DNA of 64,000 nucleotides. It comes from JASGCP01 sp965263285. GTDB taxonomy: Bacteria; Bacteroidota; Bacteroidia; Chitinophagales; Chitinophagaceae. Of this stretch, positions 30,101 through 36,343 are shown piece after piece. The notes under the pieces are model-generated. The model ran no database searches. It saw nothing but the letters and a program-made list of their open reading frames with translations, and was not told where the DNA came from. Location of the stretch: contig CBDHHD010000004.1 in the NCBI GenBank assembly GCA_965263285.1, positions 992,001 through 1,056,000 on the forward strand. Reading direction: 5' to 3'. Position 1 is the stretch's first letter. Each line of letters starts with the position of its first letter. Made by a program: the position numbers and the translations under genes.

Positions 30101-31782
30101 GTGTCTCGTAAAATAAACAATAACCTCTCTTCTGGATACTCAGGTGAAATAGGACAATAAGCTACTCCAGTCTTAAGCACTCCTAAGATGGCAATAATCA
30201 TCCATTCGCTTCGCTCTAACAACAAACAAATAATATCGTCTGCTTTAGTTTGATAATTATGATACAAATAATTTGCCAATTGATTGGCTTTACTATTTAA
30301 CTCCTGATAAGTTAATTGCTTATCATCAAAAACCACGGCTATATTATTCGGCGTTCTTGCTACTTGCTCTTCAAATAACTGATGTATGGTTTTGTCTTTA
30401 GGATATTCTTTTTCTGTTTTATTGTAGTCATACACTAAATATTGATATTCTTTATCAGTAATCATATTATATTCGCCAATAGTTTTACTCGCATCTGACA
30501 AAACATCCTCTAACAGTTTAAAATATCTTTGAAAAAAAGAATCTACTAATTCAATATTAATATCTATATCTTCAGTATCTATAAAAAAATGTATTTGTTG
30601 TTCATCAACTCTTTGAATACGAATGTGTAAATGACCAGAAAACATGCTCGACTCACTAATAGGATATTTTTCTTCTTTCAATTTCATACCATTGAAATGA
30701 TAAACTCTTTTTGAAAGAGGGGGTTGTTTAGAAATACCTACCAATGATGAATCTTTATGAATACCCGCTGTCTCCATAATTAAATAAGTAGGGGTATATG
30801 CAGGTAGCACATCTTCTCCCGCTATTAAACTTTGACTAATTGCTTTAAAAAACAAATGGGTATCCTCTAAAATATTTAAAAAAGTCTTTGTAGATTTTAT
30901 AGTAAATGGAATCAATACTGTATTAACACCTTGTATATAAAGCTTATTATTGATAAGATAAGGTATGGAAAGCAAAAGCTTTTCAGGCGGTTCATATACA
31001 TGCTTATGAAATAAAATAGCAAAAAGAGTTAAATGGAATACATATTCAGTAGTATGATATTGCCTTACCAAATGCTTGATAGATCCTACATATTTAATAG
31101 GTACTGGGTAGTATCTAAATATCTTATCTTTTGTATCTCCCTGCGAGGATGTTGAAGTCCCTTTTAAAAAATCTAAAGAAATCCCTTCTCCTCCTCCTAT
31201 ATTTCTTCGCCAAAAGTCTATCAATTTATCTCTATGTGTATCTAATAAACTTTTAGTCTTTTTTAAAAAAATTAAGTTTTCTTGTTGCTGTACCTCTAAA
31301 GAAACAGGATATTGAAAATGAGGGTTATTATAATAATGTGAAAGTAAGTCCACAATAGCATTGGTACTCATTCCTCCACCTATAAAATGGTGAAAAACAA
31401 ATAAAATACGATAAGAATCTACATCCGTTTTAATGACATATAATCTTAATAAGTTCTTCTGCCCAACAAGATTAAATGGTTGCTTAATAAGAAGTTTGAT
31501 TTCTTCCAATACCAAAGGATGGTCTATATATACAACTGAATTAAACTTATCTAATATGTTAACCGAAAGTTCTGAATGTTCTTTTAAAATAGACGACCTA
31601 AAAGACAAAACATCCATTATCATTTTTTCCCAAGCAATATTTAATCTATCCCTATCTATCTGTCCTTGTAATTCTTGGATAAAAAACATATTATAATATC
31701 CTTCTGCTACTAATTCCCACTCATAAAAAAACAAATCTTGATAAGGAGATAATGGAAAACTCCTGCATACATTAAGCTTCAT
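20257..31782 (-). CDS. Giant NRPS, first part: modules 1-3 (C-A-T, C-A-T-E, C-A-T-E cut in the last E)
   Basis: This 3841-residue protein is a multimodular non-ribosomal peptide synthetase. The order is C1, A1 (from about residue 450), T1 (Ser1017 in LGGNS); C2 (HHIAFDG, His1204-1205), A2, T2 (Ser2079 in VGGDS), E2 (HHLIIDAVSW from His2270); C3 (HHAISDG from His2712), A3, T3 (Ser3592), E3 (His3783). The ATG start gives a complete N-terminal C domain, and no longer frame precedes it. The first C domain reads HHFIGGG, lacking the usual Asp. The protein ends 58 residues after the E3 His motif, inside that domain, in WEGDRE and stop. Sister modules continue with WEGIENK, so one extra G in the coding strand near 20267 explains the break. 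The next ORF overlaps by 14 bases. No MbtH, phosphopantetheinyl transferase or exporter lies nearby. Confidence 0.93.
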   Translation of the reverse strand: MKLNVCRSFPLSPYQDLFFYEWELVAEGYYNMFFIQELQGQIDRDRLNIAWEKMIMDVLSFRSSILKEHSELSVNILDKFNSVVYIDHPLVLEEIKLLIKQPFNLVGQKNLLRLYVIKTDVDSYRILFVFHHFIGGGMSTNAIVDLLSHYYNNPHFQYPVSLEVQQQENLIFLKKTKSLLDTHRDKLIDFWRRNIGGGEGISLDFLKGTSTSSQGDTKDKIFRYYPVPIKYVGSIKHLVRQYHTTEYVFHLTLFAILFHKHVYEPPEKLLLSIPYLINNKLYIQGVNTVLIPFTIKSTKTFLNILEDTHLFFKAISQSLIAGEDVLPAYTPTYLIMETAGIHKDSSLVGISKQPPLSKRVYHFNGMKLKEEKYPISESSMFSGHLHIRIQRVDEQQIHFFIDTEDIDINIELVDSFFQRYFKLLEDVLSDASKTIGEYNMITDKEYQYLVYDYNKTEKEYPKDKTIHQLFEEQVARTPNNIAVVFDDKQLTYQELNSKANQLANYLYHNYQTKADDIICLLLERSEWMIIAILGVLKTGVAYCPISPEYPEERLLFILRDTQPKCLITNCKLKIENVQFVIVNLMDEQFLKELYSLTINHLPLIISSHALAYIIYTSGTMGNPKGVMVEHGSVINLQMAQSRIWLVPIKENKIFRLLLYANYSFDAFVSELFVSICNGHTSYLISSDIQQDFYLLANYIQINNIEIATLPPAILQKDVFLSLDKMILAGESPNIDIIKRYYEQEIEVFNAYGPTEITVCATMHHYSMGDNNNNIGKPIDNKSIYVLNNNLQLLPIGSMGELYIGGDGVARGYLNRPELTAERFIKNSFQTEKDKKKNRNSRLYKTGDLVRMLPDGNIEYIGRNDFQVKIRGYRIELGEIEIRIQGFQTRIEGLKDEQVIEQAVVLVNDRGDNKYLVGYFVANEQVDVEELRSYLSKQLPEYMVPTGLVQIEQMPLTVNGKLDRKALLNIEYKITDEVIELPKNNIEERLLKIWSNLLQTSESEISVTQSFFRLGGNSTLSIRLMNLINKGFNTSFSVRIIFERNTIRQLAEYLLSDNIEKIAITKQVFNSEEDQVLSYAQNRLWFIYQYDKKNSAVYNIPMVFEMDKSVDKEKLKEALLFVVDKHEILRTIIEESEKGITYQSVKAISENLIQEETYVNRSDVEEEVSSSIKYSFQLDKELPIQIKFFIPKKKDGKIVLMIVVHHIAFDGWSAEVFQREVYHTYQLLINEQPLTHTVTIQYKDYALWQRNFLQGTRWNKELNYWKQQLEGYNNSKLPTDFSRPLQMNYNGETIVALLSKETSQNLKVVAKELNASLYSVLLSGYYLFLFAYSNEQDIIVGSPFANRHYTGTKDMIGFFVNSLVLRIQIDFKDTLKTYIEKVNAIVTQGQNNQDIPFEQLVEELHVERDASRHPIFQIMFGLQDFGGDDTTLFKPYLKNRINVVPAKFDITTMVSERNDELQIYFNYATALYKRETIERFVKTYELILTQIVRNKLDNSVNSIRFINNEEYNYLVYDYNKTEKEYPKDKTIHQLFEEQVARTPNNIAVLFEDKKLTYQELNNKANQLAHYLHHNYDTKADDIICLLLERSEWMIIAILGVLKSGAAYCPISPEYPNERVLFILQDTQPKCLITNCKLKIENVQFVILNVTDEQFLKELYSLTINHLPLTIHSHALAYIIYTSGTTGNPKGVMVDHSNVVSLVKGVDYVKLDSHSFTIQLSDICFDAFTFELWGMLLNGGKIYVPKDIKNMLEVQIFKSYCVEHNINILWLTKTLFEALYLQDNTLFKHLTYLLVGGEALNPILVQQLMCANGPQFFINGYGPTENTTFSLTYTCNKNNKNQNISIGKPLNNRTAFVVSNDNTLLPIGSMGELYLGGDGLSRGYLNRPELTAERFIKNPFQTEEEKKKNRNSRLYKTGDIVRMLPDGNIEYIGRNDFQVKIRGYRIELGEIETRIQGFQDFRMIEQAVVLVNKKAENKYLVGYFVAREQVDVEELRIYLSKQLPDYMVPIGLVQIDRIPLTVNGKLDRKALLAIEYNLTDSKEYKAPKNELEQQLLSIWEKLLGNNSIGVQDDFFRVGGDSIKSIQLSSRVRSELGKELSVKDVFEHRTIERMVSHVLSNHQIKVYLSEQGKLSGELNLLPIQQYFFELKLTNEHHYNQSFLIETPELEIEKLKIAIEKVVEQHDAFRLAYRKDAEGNIIQYYDSKKEAISLDVLDISEWNVQEGTVVFEEKLKKQYTSWQDSFNIYEGKTYQMAYIWGYKNKTARIFIAAHHLIIDAVSWRILLEDIEIVYKGKKLLAKRTSYRQWVNIGKDYVAHYPNELSYWEGVEKKVQENIAKLSSKITIQEEIYFTTITIDRDITSYLLLSANQVFHTEVNDLLLTALARALGKLFDEQEVSIILEGHGRESLQDDIDISKTMGWFTSIVPIHLPIYDNVQESIIEVKEELRRIPNKGIGYGFIRGYKHLPKISFNYLGVFKKEEQQDWFLTNESSGMSVSNKNKSNLWLDINGGVFKNGILEFSIRGRLTKEYIDNLSIYFKQEMIAIANYIQSFNRSYLTPSDTHSIVSKDLLNRLQIDNEIQAIYVANSLQAGFIYHYLSKSEGDDAYKVQLLWKYKSQVNEDYFIQSWQQALDHYPGLRVRFNWEEEIVQIIDKKVTLDYRFRDIQHKRNKEKAIEGIRIEDRKEDYDLAKGNLLRVYLIQVDKEEFVVLYSNHHAISDGWSNPNLLNYIHEVYNSLINQNTPVELLEEQVYLRAQEYLQVKSKKDTHDKWWVDYLSGLERTIDVRGLRKQEANGINLLDYKFIQEPISKGVKIRDKEYRALSSFIKQEGFTWSNLIMWCWSKALSVYDNRNDNIIGITLSGRGLPINDIEQSVGLYINTLPLVVRHSSNESILNILKNIQKDTEQLNQLTHTHLSSLHSNASDRLFATMVVYENYPRPTNKDNQDAHALMPIFLSSVEKTDYPLTVLSYEKDGVLSVEIKYAGELFEEKQIERLLKLMSLLLQQIPICYNKLEQELILIDNEEYNYLVYDYNKTEKEYPKDKIIHQLFEEQVARTPNNIAVVFEEKQLTYQELNKKANQLAHYLHNNYQTKADDIICLLLERSEWMIIAILGVFKSGATYCPISPEYPEERILFILQDTQPKCLIINCKLKIENVQFTIVNVTDEQFLKKLYSLTINHLPLTISSRSLAYIIYTSGTTGNPKGVMVEHKNVVNLLYATAYILYPINQTYLRASAFTSYQFDVSVSEFLSPLVQGGELHIFNELAIRNISFLSQYIIEKSINYLYIPPVLLSQLPQHIYPELKHIIYAGEPCNRNIANDCSKNYLLFNYYGPTEATIYALGKQINIDEVEQIGKPIYNIKIYLLNTKLQVVPIGSIGELYIGGDGVARGYLNRPELTAERFIKNPFQTEEDKKKDRNSKLYKTGDLVRMLLDGNIEYIGRNDFQVKIRGYRIELGEIEIMIQGFQTRIEGLKDEQVIEQAVVLVNKKAENKYLVGYFVAKEQVDVEELRSYLSKQLPDYMVPTGLLQIEQMPLTVNGKLDRKALLTMEYNLTDSKEYKAPKNELEQQLLSIWEKLLGNNSIGVQDDFFRVGGDSIKSIQLSSRVRSELGKELSVKDVFEHRTIERIVAHVLSNHQIKVYLSEQGKLSGELKLLPIQQYFFELKLTNEHHYNQSFLIETPELEIEKLKMAIEKVVEHHDAFRLTYRKDTDENIIQYYDSEKELVPLEILDIREWNEQEGISVFEEKLKRQYTSWQDSFNIYESKTYQIAYIHGYKNKTARIFIAAHHLIIDAVSWRILLEDIETVYKGKKLLAKRTSYRQWVNLGKEYIIKYPNELTYWEGDRE
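24105..28574 (-). other. NRPS module 2: C(LCL)-A-T-E; A code DAFWLGGTFK, Val-like
   Basis: The C domain (SYAQNRLWF, then HHIAFDGWS) is of the LCL kind expected after a module without epimerase, and it is unlike the C domains of modules 3-8. The A core reads FDAFTFELWG, WLTKTLFEAL, LLVGGEAL and NGYGPTENTTF, giving code DAFWLGGTFK, one residue from the published Val code DAFWIGGTFK. The T domain has VGGDS and the E domain has HHLIIDAVSW and NYLGVF. Prediction: D-Val or a similar branched residue. Module 5 carries nearly the same A core. Confidence 0.78.
28575..31782 (-). other. NRPS module 1: C(starter-like)-A-T; A code DASTIAAVCK, Tyr/Phe-like
   Basis: This is the loading end of the assembly line (boundaries approximate). 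The C domain differs from all the others and has HHFIGGG instead of HHxxxDG. The A domain carries YTSGTMGNPKG (A3) and NAYGPTEITVC (A5). Aligning by eye to the GrsA pocket gives D-A-S-T-I-A-A-V-C plus the A10 lysine, close to the published Tyr code DASTVAAVCK. The carrier site is LGGNS, as usual upstream of an LCL domain, and no E domain follows. An N-terminal C domain on a first module often adds an acyl chain, so a lipopeptide is possible but inferred. The pocket core is of the same type as in module 4. Confidence 0.75.
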
Positions 31783-32054
31783 ATATAATATTTAACATAA
31801 AAAAGTATTTAAACAAAATTTTGTAGTAATTATAAAAAAATAAGCATTTACACTTAATCACTCTAACTCTTTTTTCATGCGATAATGCTTTTTAAAACTA
31901 CCCATGTGTATGTTCATCTTCATCTTAATATTTTTTTCTTACTTTTATTTTGATAGAAAAGAAAGGAAAAGAAAAAAACGAATTCACATGCACTTAAGTA
32001 GTTATGTATATTAAACTTTTACAATGAATTTACATTATTCCTAATCTATTAGGT

Positions 32055-32282
32055 TTAACATTGTTGTCCTTTGTTAGGATCACATCCTGAAGCCTTATAA
32101 CATTCCCTAAGACATTCATCTCTATCTGGTACCGTCAAACAACTCGCTGCACAAATGGAACAATAAATAGAGTCATACCATTGACAAGGTGCTTTAGCTC
32201 CTTTGTACATTTTTAATTCACTATTTTTTAATGTTTGACGATTTAATATATCTCCTATATTTTTACCTTTAATGTTTTTCAT
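32055..32282 (-). CDS. Small eight-cysteine peptide, possible leader-peptide (RiPP/bacteriocin-like) precursor
   Basis: This 75-residue peptide starts at ATG and has no hydrophobic signal sequence. Residues 1-30 are lysine-rich and cysteine-free, with DILNRQTLKNSELKMYKGAK resembling the LSRxxLKNIxGG leaders of Bacteroidota peptide precursors; KGA would be the cleavage-like site. Residues 31-75 contain eight cysteines at 33, 41, 44, 48, 57, 61, 67 and 75, the last one terminal. C44-x3-C48 and C57-x3-C61 form a twin CX3C pattern typical of disulfide-linked helical hairpins. The gene precedes the NRPS on the same strand, about 270 bases from it. I see no modification enzyme, protease or exporter beside it, so the precursor role is an inference. 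It could also be a small metal-binding or structural protein. Confidence 0.6.
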   Translation of the reverse strand: MKNIKGKNIGDILNRQTLKNSELKMYKGAKAPCQWYDSIYCSICAASCLTVPDRDECLRECYKASGCDPNKGQQC

Positions 32283-32321
32283 GATATTTAAGATTTATAG
32301 ATTTAGAAAAAAATCACAATG

Positions 32322-32329
32322 CAAAATTA
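32322..32329 (-). promoter_or_regulatory. Possible -7 box (TAATTTTG) for the cysteine-rich peptide
   Basis: Reading the minus strand, TAATTTTG fits the Bacteroidota -7 consensus TAnnTTTG about 40 bases before the peptide start. I find no convincing -33 box at the usual distance. The rest of 32283-32390 shows nothing else I can support. Confidence 0.3.
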
Positions 32330-32389
32330 CAACTAGTAAAACCTGAATAAAAACATATATATAGATACTAGTATAAGTTATATCAATAT

Positions 32390-32700
32390 GATATAACGAC
32401 TTATTTAGTGCAACCTGTTTTATTTATTTAATAACTACTTAGGTAACTCAATAGATTTAGTTGAGAAAGTGCCCGAGTGTTGCAACAAGTATAAACATGA
32501 AAATAATAGGAAGTGTCTCGTTAGGATGACCTCAGATAAAGAGCGTTACAAAAAGAGACGAGCGAAGCAACCAGCGATAAATGTGGTGGAGATGAAGTTT
32601 TCGTATATGAACCGTTATGATGAACATAAAGCACTTACATATAAAGATAACTATTATAAAAACAAATTACTAACCTATACCTGAGTAGTTACAACCGAAT
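32390..32700. mobile_element. Diverged, partial copy of the GGCTA element family
   Basis: The gap 32283-32718 is mostly a decayed repeat. ATATAACGACTTATTTAGTG at 32390-32410 matches the boundary motif seen at 40613, 44538 and 45015. From about 32488 the sequence follows the left arm of the intact elements (ATAAACATG, CAGATAAAGAGCGTTAC, CAGCGA, CGTTATGATGA) with many substitutions, and it ends in CTATACCTGAGTAGTTAC. The right arm is missing. The short open frame inside it is a by-product of this repeat. Confidence 0.65.
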
Positions 32701-32718
32701 TAAAAAATAGCAAACAAT

Positions 32719-33150
32719 TTAAATTTTACTACATTTATTACACATCCCTGACACGAGTATTTTTACTTTTTTCATTGAATATCCTATAGGCATTTGTATA
32801 GTATCTAACGGCACTTGTACATGACTTAAACAACTCGTTGCTTCACATCGCTCACAAAAAAAATGTACATGATCGTCATAATGCTGATTTTCATCACAAT
32901 CACTTTCACATAATGCATATAAAATTGCACGATCATCTGTAGGTATTACATGAATCAATCCCTTATCTAAAAAAGATTGTAAATTTCTATATATGGTTAC
33001 TCTATCCATTTTATTAGAAAATAGTAACTCTTTTTCTATTTCATTATGAGAAATAGCGACTTTTTTATTAATAAAAAGCTGCAAAAGACTTTTTCTACTA
33101 TTAGTAATAGTTAAATGATGTATCTTTAAAAGTGTCGATATATCTTTCAT
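32719..33150 (-). CDS. Fur-family metalloregulator (Fur/Zur/PerR type)
   Basis: This is a DNA-binding repressor that senses a metal ion or peroxide through bound metal. I prefer the ATG at 33150 (MKDISTLLKIHHLTITNSRK), which matches the usual start of the winged helix; an in-frame ATG lies five codons upstream. Counted from that upstream ATG, the recognition-helix motif VTIYRNL is at 56-62, the metal ligands DHVHFFC are at 98-104, ERC gives Cys107, and the C-terminal CNKC (142-145) forms the second half of a structural zinc site. The length is normal. It lies just downstream of yidC on the same strand and may be read through from it. Which metal it senses cannot be told, although an Nramp metal transporter lies 3.6 kb away. 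Confidence 0.88.
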   Translation of the reverse strand: MKDISTLLKIHHLTITNSRKSLLQLFINKKVAISHNEIEKELLFSNKMDRVTIYRNLQSFLDKGLIHVIPTDDRAILYALCESDCDENQHYDDHVHFFCERCEATSCLSHVQVPLDTIQMPIGYSMKKVKILVSGMCNKCSKI

Positions 33151-33168
33151 CACTATTAAAATCATTAA

Positions 33169-35040
33169 TTATTTCTTTTTCTGTTGTTCCTTTAATGCTT
33201 GTGCTTTCTTTTGAACTTCTAACATTTTTTGATATTGTTCTTGCCATTTTGAAGGTTTTTTAGTAGGTGCATTTTTCCTTTTTTCTTCAATAGACTTCAT
33301 AATATCATTATGATCAATAATATACTTTTGAATAACTAATTGTATGAGCAAGGTAACAATATTTGAAACTGTATAATACCAAGTTAACGCAGCAGGCAAC
33401 CTATTAAATACAAAAAATAAGATAATGGGGAAAAAATAAGGCATGTATTTTAAAGCTGGATTATCTTGTTGACCAGGAGTCATATTCAAATTATAAATAG
33501 AAATCAAAAGACTTGTAATAACAGCAGTTATTGTAAACATGCTAATATGATTACCAATTAACCAAATATTATTATGCCAACTTACTAACACATCAAAAGA
33601 AGAAAGATCTTTTGCCCATAAGAAAGGCTGTTGTCGCAATGCTATACTTGAGTTAAAAAAACTATATAGCGCAAAGAATATAGGTATTTGTAACAAAGCA
33701 GGGATACACCCACCCATCGGATTCACACCAGCACTTTTAAACAATTTCATTTGCTCCATAGCAAACCCTTGCTGATCACTTCCAAATTTTTTCTTTAACG
33801 CATCAATTTCAGGTCGTAATAATTTCATTTTTGCCCCACTCTTATAACTACTATAAGTAAGCGGCGCTATAATTAAACGAATAAACAATGTAAGAAGTGC
33901 AATAACCCAACCATACCCAATAGCAAAACTTGCAAAAAAAGTAAATACAGGCATGACGATATACTTATTAATAGGACGAACAAATGCATATAAATCTCTA
34001 CCTAGATTTACAATCTTATCCATTTCAGGAGCTGTATTTTTTAATATATTATAATCATTTGGTCCCCAATAGCATGCCAATGGAATAGAAACTTGATAGG
34101 GAGAATTAGGCAAAGCAATGAATAAAGACGCATCCATTGTAGCTAATAAACCATTAGTATCATATTCAACAGGGTTACGAGACCAATTTACCTGACCACT
34201 TGTAAACGACTGAGGATTAACAATAGCATAAGAAAAGAACTGTTGCGACATAGACAACCAACCTACAGGCATGTCAAATTTCTTACTCGTATGTTGTGAA
34301 ATATAATCGAACGACTGATTGGTATAGAAACAAATATCGCTTTGTTGTTTTTCATACACTGCACTTGGCTCTAATTGATGTGTCTCATGATGCCATATTA
34401 AATCAATAGATTGATTGTTAAACAAAGAAGCTGTATTAGGAATTTGAATAATCCAATCTATTTTATAACTATCTGGATGAACTATATACATATGACTAAG
34501 TATCACTTTTCCCTTATCATCTTTAAGAGAAAAAGATATCGTTTTGCTATTATCAACATTTGAAACAATAGGATTCGCTTCAAAAAACAAATCATTGGTA
34601 TATGCACTAGTCGTACTACTTGTATTAATTTTATAGCCGATCGTATTATTAGCCGATCCTAGAACAACAGGGGTATTTACATGATAAGAAGAGAGATATC
34701 TTTTTAATGTTACAGAAAAAACTTTCCCACCTTGTGTACTAAATGCTACATCCATGAGGTTATTTGAAATATGCAGCAATTTGTTTTGCCCAAAAGCCGC
34801 CTTACTTAATGTACCAGCACTTTCCATGCGAATCGTACTATCTATTTGAAGCGAATCAGCTTTACGAGTGGATGCAACATTTGCATTTGTAGTAGCCAAT
34901 TGCACCTTCGCCAAAGAATCTTGTACCTTTTCTTGTGCAACCTTATAAGCATTATAAGTTTTGCTATTATACCAAAAATAACCAATAAATAACAAAATCA
35001 ATAAACCATATCCAATGAGGGTATTCTTACTAATATTCAT
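33169..35040 (-). CDS. yidC: Membrane protein insertase YidC
   Basis: YidC inserts and folds inner-membrane proteins, alone or with SecYEG. The 623-residue protein has the Gram-negative layout: an N-terminal transmembrane helix (residues 6-25), a large periplasmic beta domain (about 60-350), then the Oxa1/YidC core with several helices (WVIALLTLFIRLIIAPLTY, followed by the cytoplasmic KMKLLRPEIDALKKKF loop, then NPMGGCIPALLQIPIFFALY). The C-terminus is lysine-rich (KAQALKEQQKKK), as usual for ribosome contact. The ATG start is preceded by a good Bacteroidota promoter. Length and architecture are ordinary for the phylum. Confidence 0.97.
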   Translation of the reverse strand: MNISKNTLIGYGLLILLFIGYFWYNSKTYNAYKVAQEKVQDSLAKVQLATTNANVASTRKADSLQIDSTIRMESAGTLSKAAFGQNKLLHISNNLMDVAFSTQGGKVFSVTLKRYLSSYHVNTPVVLGSANNTIGYKINTSSTTSAYTNDLFFEANPIVSNVDNSKTISFSLKDDKGKVILSHMYIVHPDSYKIDWIIQIPNTASLFNNQSIDLIWHHETHQLEPSAVYEKQQSDICFYTNQSFDYISQHTSKKFDMPVGWLSMSQQFFSYAIVNPQSFTSGQVNWSRNPVEYDTNGLLATMDASLFIALPNSPYQVSIPLACYWGPNDYNILKNTAPEMDKIVNLGRDLYAFVRPINKYIVMPVFTFFASFAIGYGWVIALLTLFIRLIIAPLTYSSYKSGAKMKLLRPEIDALKKKFGSDQQGFAMEQMKLFKSAGVNPMGGCIPALLQIPIFFALYSFFNSSIALRQQPFLWAKDLSSFDVLVSWHNNIWLIGNHISMFTITAVITSLLISIYNLNMTPGQQDNPALKYMPYFFPIILFFVFNRLPAALTWYYTVSNIVTLLIQLVIQKYIIDHNDIMKSIEEKRKNAPTKKPSKWQEQYQKMLEVQKKAQALKEQQKKK

Positions 35041-35065
35041 TTATAAACAATATAAAAATAATTTA

Positions 35066-35095
35066 CAAAAATACTATTTTTATGCTTTATAGCAA
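35066..35095 (-). promoter_or_regulatory. Bacteroidota-type promoter of yidC (TTG, 19 bp, TATTTTTG)
   Basis: On the minus strand, TTG at 35095-35093 is followed after 19 bases by TATTTTTG at 35073-35066, matching the -33/-7 pattern of the phylum. The yidC start lies 25 bases further on. Confidence 0.6.
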
Positions 35096-35122
35096 TAACA
35101 ATATTTGTAATGTAAAATTACC

Positions 35123-36139
35123 CTAAAATGCAACCACAGGACACTTAACAGATTTGCTTCTTATAAAATTACCTTGTTTAATAAGCGACACCTCATAAGA
35201 ACCCAAGGATTTATTGTATGGCGTAAGAGAAGAAGAAGTTGCATCAAAACTAAATGTTAATTTAAAATCATTATATTGGTACCCTACCATAGGTATAAAA
35301 GCATCATTATACCTATAATACATGCCTAAAATAAGCTGGTGCTCCCCATGATTTAAAATATTCCTATTGGCATTCACTCCAAAAACAACTTCGTTTGCAT
35401 TCCCAAATTGACTATAGTAAAAATTGGGATTTAATATCCAAACATCATTATTTGTTTTTATACTTGCATTTAAAAAGCCCACCCACCTAGGTTGCACCAT
35501 CGTAGACGCATTCTTAACTCCTAAAAAACTTTCATAAGGCATATTAACATTAGACACACTTACTCCCACATTTAAATAAACTCGCTGACGAAAAAAATAA
35601 GCATAATTCAACCCTACTTGTAAGTTAAAATAATTAATGTTATTGGTTGTAAAAGGAATACCATTAGGGATATTTGTGTCAAAAAACTGACCATTCCATT
35701 GGTTATCATATGTAAATTTATTGGGGTTAACTACTTTATTTGTAACTCCTAAATTAGTACCAAAACTAAGCAAACTACCTAATCCTAATAATTGATGATA
35801 CGCTAAAGAAACAAATGCTCTTGTATTGGTTAAACCTCCTGCTCCTGCCACATCATTAAATACTCCTACTCCCACCCCACCCCAACCATTCGTTATGCGC
35901 TTACTAAGCACTTGCACATCGCCCCAAGCTCCAGCCGTACGATATACATTACCAATAGAAGCCCATTGGTTCCTATAAATCACCCCTGCTCTATAATCAT
36001 ATTGTGGCGCAAAGCCCGTATTAGCTGGATTAATAAGCGTAGGAACATTAAAATACTGTGAAAACCTCCAATCCTGTGCATGTATATAAGAAACACAGAG
36101 AATAAAAAACAACACCCATGCAAATATATACCTTTTCAT
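35123..36139 (-). CDS. PorP/SprF-family outer membrane protein
   Basis: This beta-barrel protein belongs to the family linked to type IX secretion and gliding in Bacteroidota. The sequence shows a signal peptide (MKRYIFAWVLFFILCVSYIHAQ), then the family opening DWRFSQYFNVPTLINPANTGF and YRNQW, and ends in alternating beta strands. A TTG-initiated frame is 6 codons longer, but I chose the ATG at 36139 because AAGGA lies eight bases before it and the signal peptide begins there. No other type IX component is in the window, so whether it serves secretion, an adhesin or another role cannot be decided. Many members stand alone. Confidence 0.85.
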   Translation of the reverse strand: MKRYIFAWVLFFILCVSYIHAQDWRFSQYFNVPTLINPANTGFAPQYDYRAGVIYRNQWASIGNVYRTAGAWGDVQVLSKRITNGWGGVGVGVFNDVAGAGGLTNTRAFVSLAYHQLLGLGSLLSFGTNLGVTNKVVNPNKFTYDNQWNGQFFDTNIPNGIPFTTNNINYFNLQVGLNYAYFFRQRVYLNVGVSVSNVNMPYESFLGVKNASTMVQPRWVGFLNASIKTNNDVWILNPNFYYSQFGNANEVVFGVNANRNILNHGEHQLILGMYYRYNDAFIPMVGYQYNDFKLTFSFDATSSSLTPYNKSLGSYEVSLIKQGNFIRSKSVKCPVVAF

Positions 36140-36218
36140 TATGTTAATCCTTTTCAATTATGTTTGTTTAACATGCCTATTTTATTGCTTGTTTACAATA
36201 TATATACCCATATCAAAA

Positions 36219-36226
36219 CAAAGTTA
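36219..36226 (-). promoter_or_regulatory. Possible -7 box (TAACTTTG) for the PorP/SprF gene
   Basis: On the minus strand TAACTTTG fits TAnnTTTG about 80 bases before the chosen start. I see no clear -33 box. The region is a divergent intergenic space shared with the Nudix gene. Confidence 0.35.
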
Positions 36227-36289
36227 AATATAAGACATTATTTTAATGTATGACAAAAAAACATTTAATTAGTTTAGATATTAATGATA

Positions 36290-36297
36290 TACTTTTG
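36290..36297 (+). promoter_or_regulatory. Possible -7 box (TACTTTTG) for the Nudix gene
   Basis: TACTTTTG fits TAnnTTTG and ends 46 bases before the Nudix ATG. The leader between is AT-rich (repeated ATATAAT) with no Shine-Dalgarno site. Confidence 0.4.
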
Positions 36298-36343
36298 TAA
36301 TATATAATTATCTGCTTACATATCATTTAAAATATAATATATA

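Noticed and set aside
32469..32684. 71-residue plus-strand ORF rich in Lys/Arg/Cys
   Set aside because: Its DNA is a diverged copy of the GGCTA element left arm, so the frame is a by-product.
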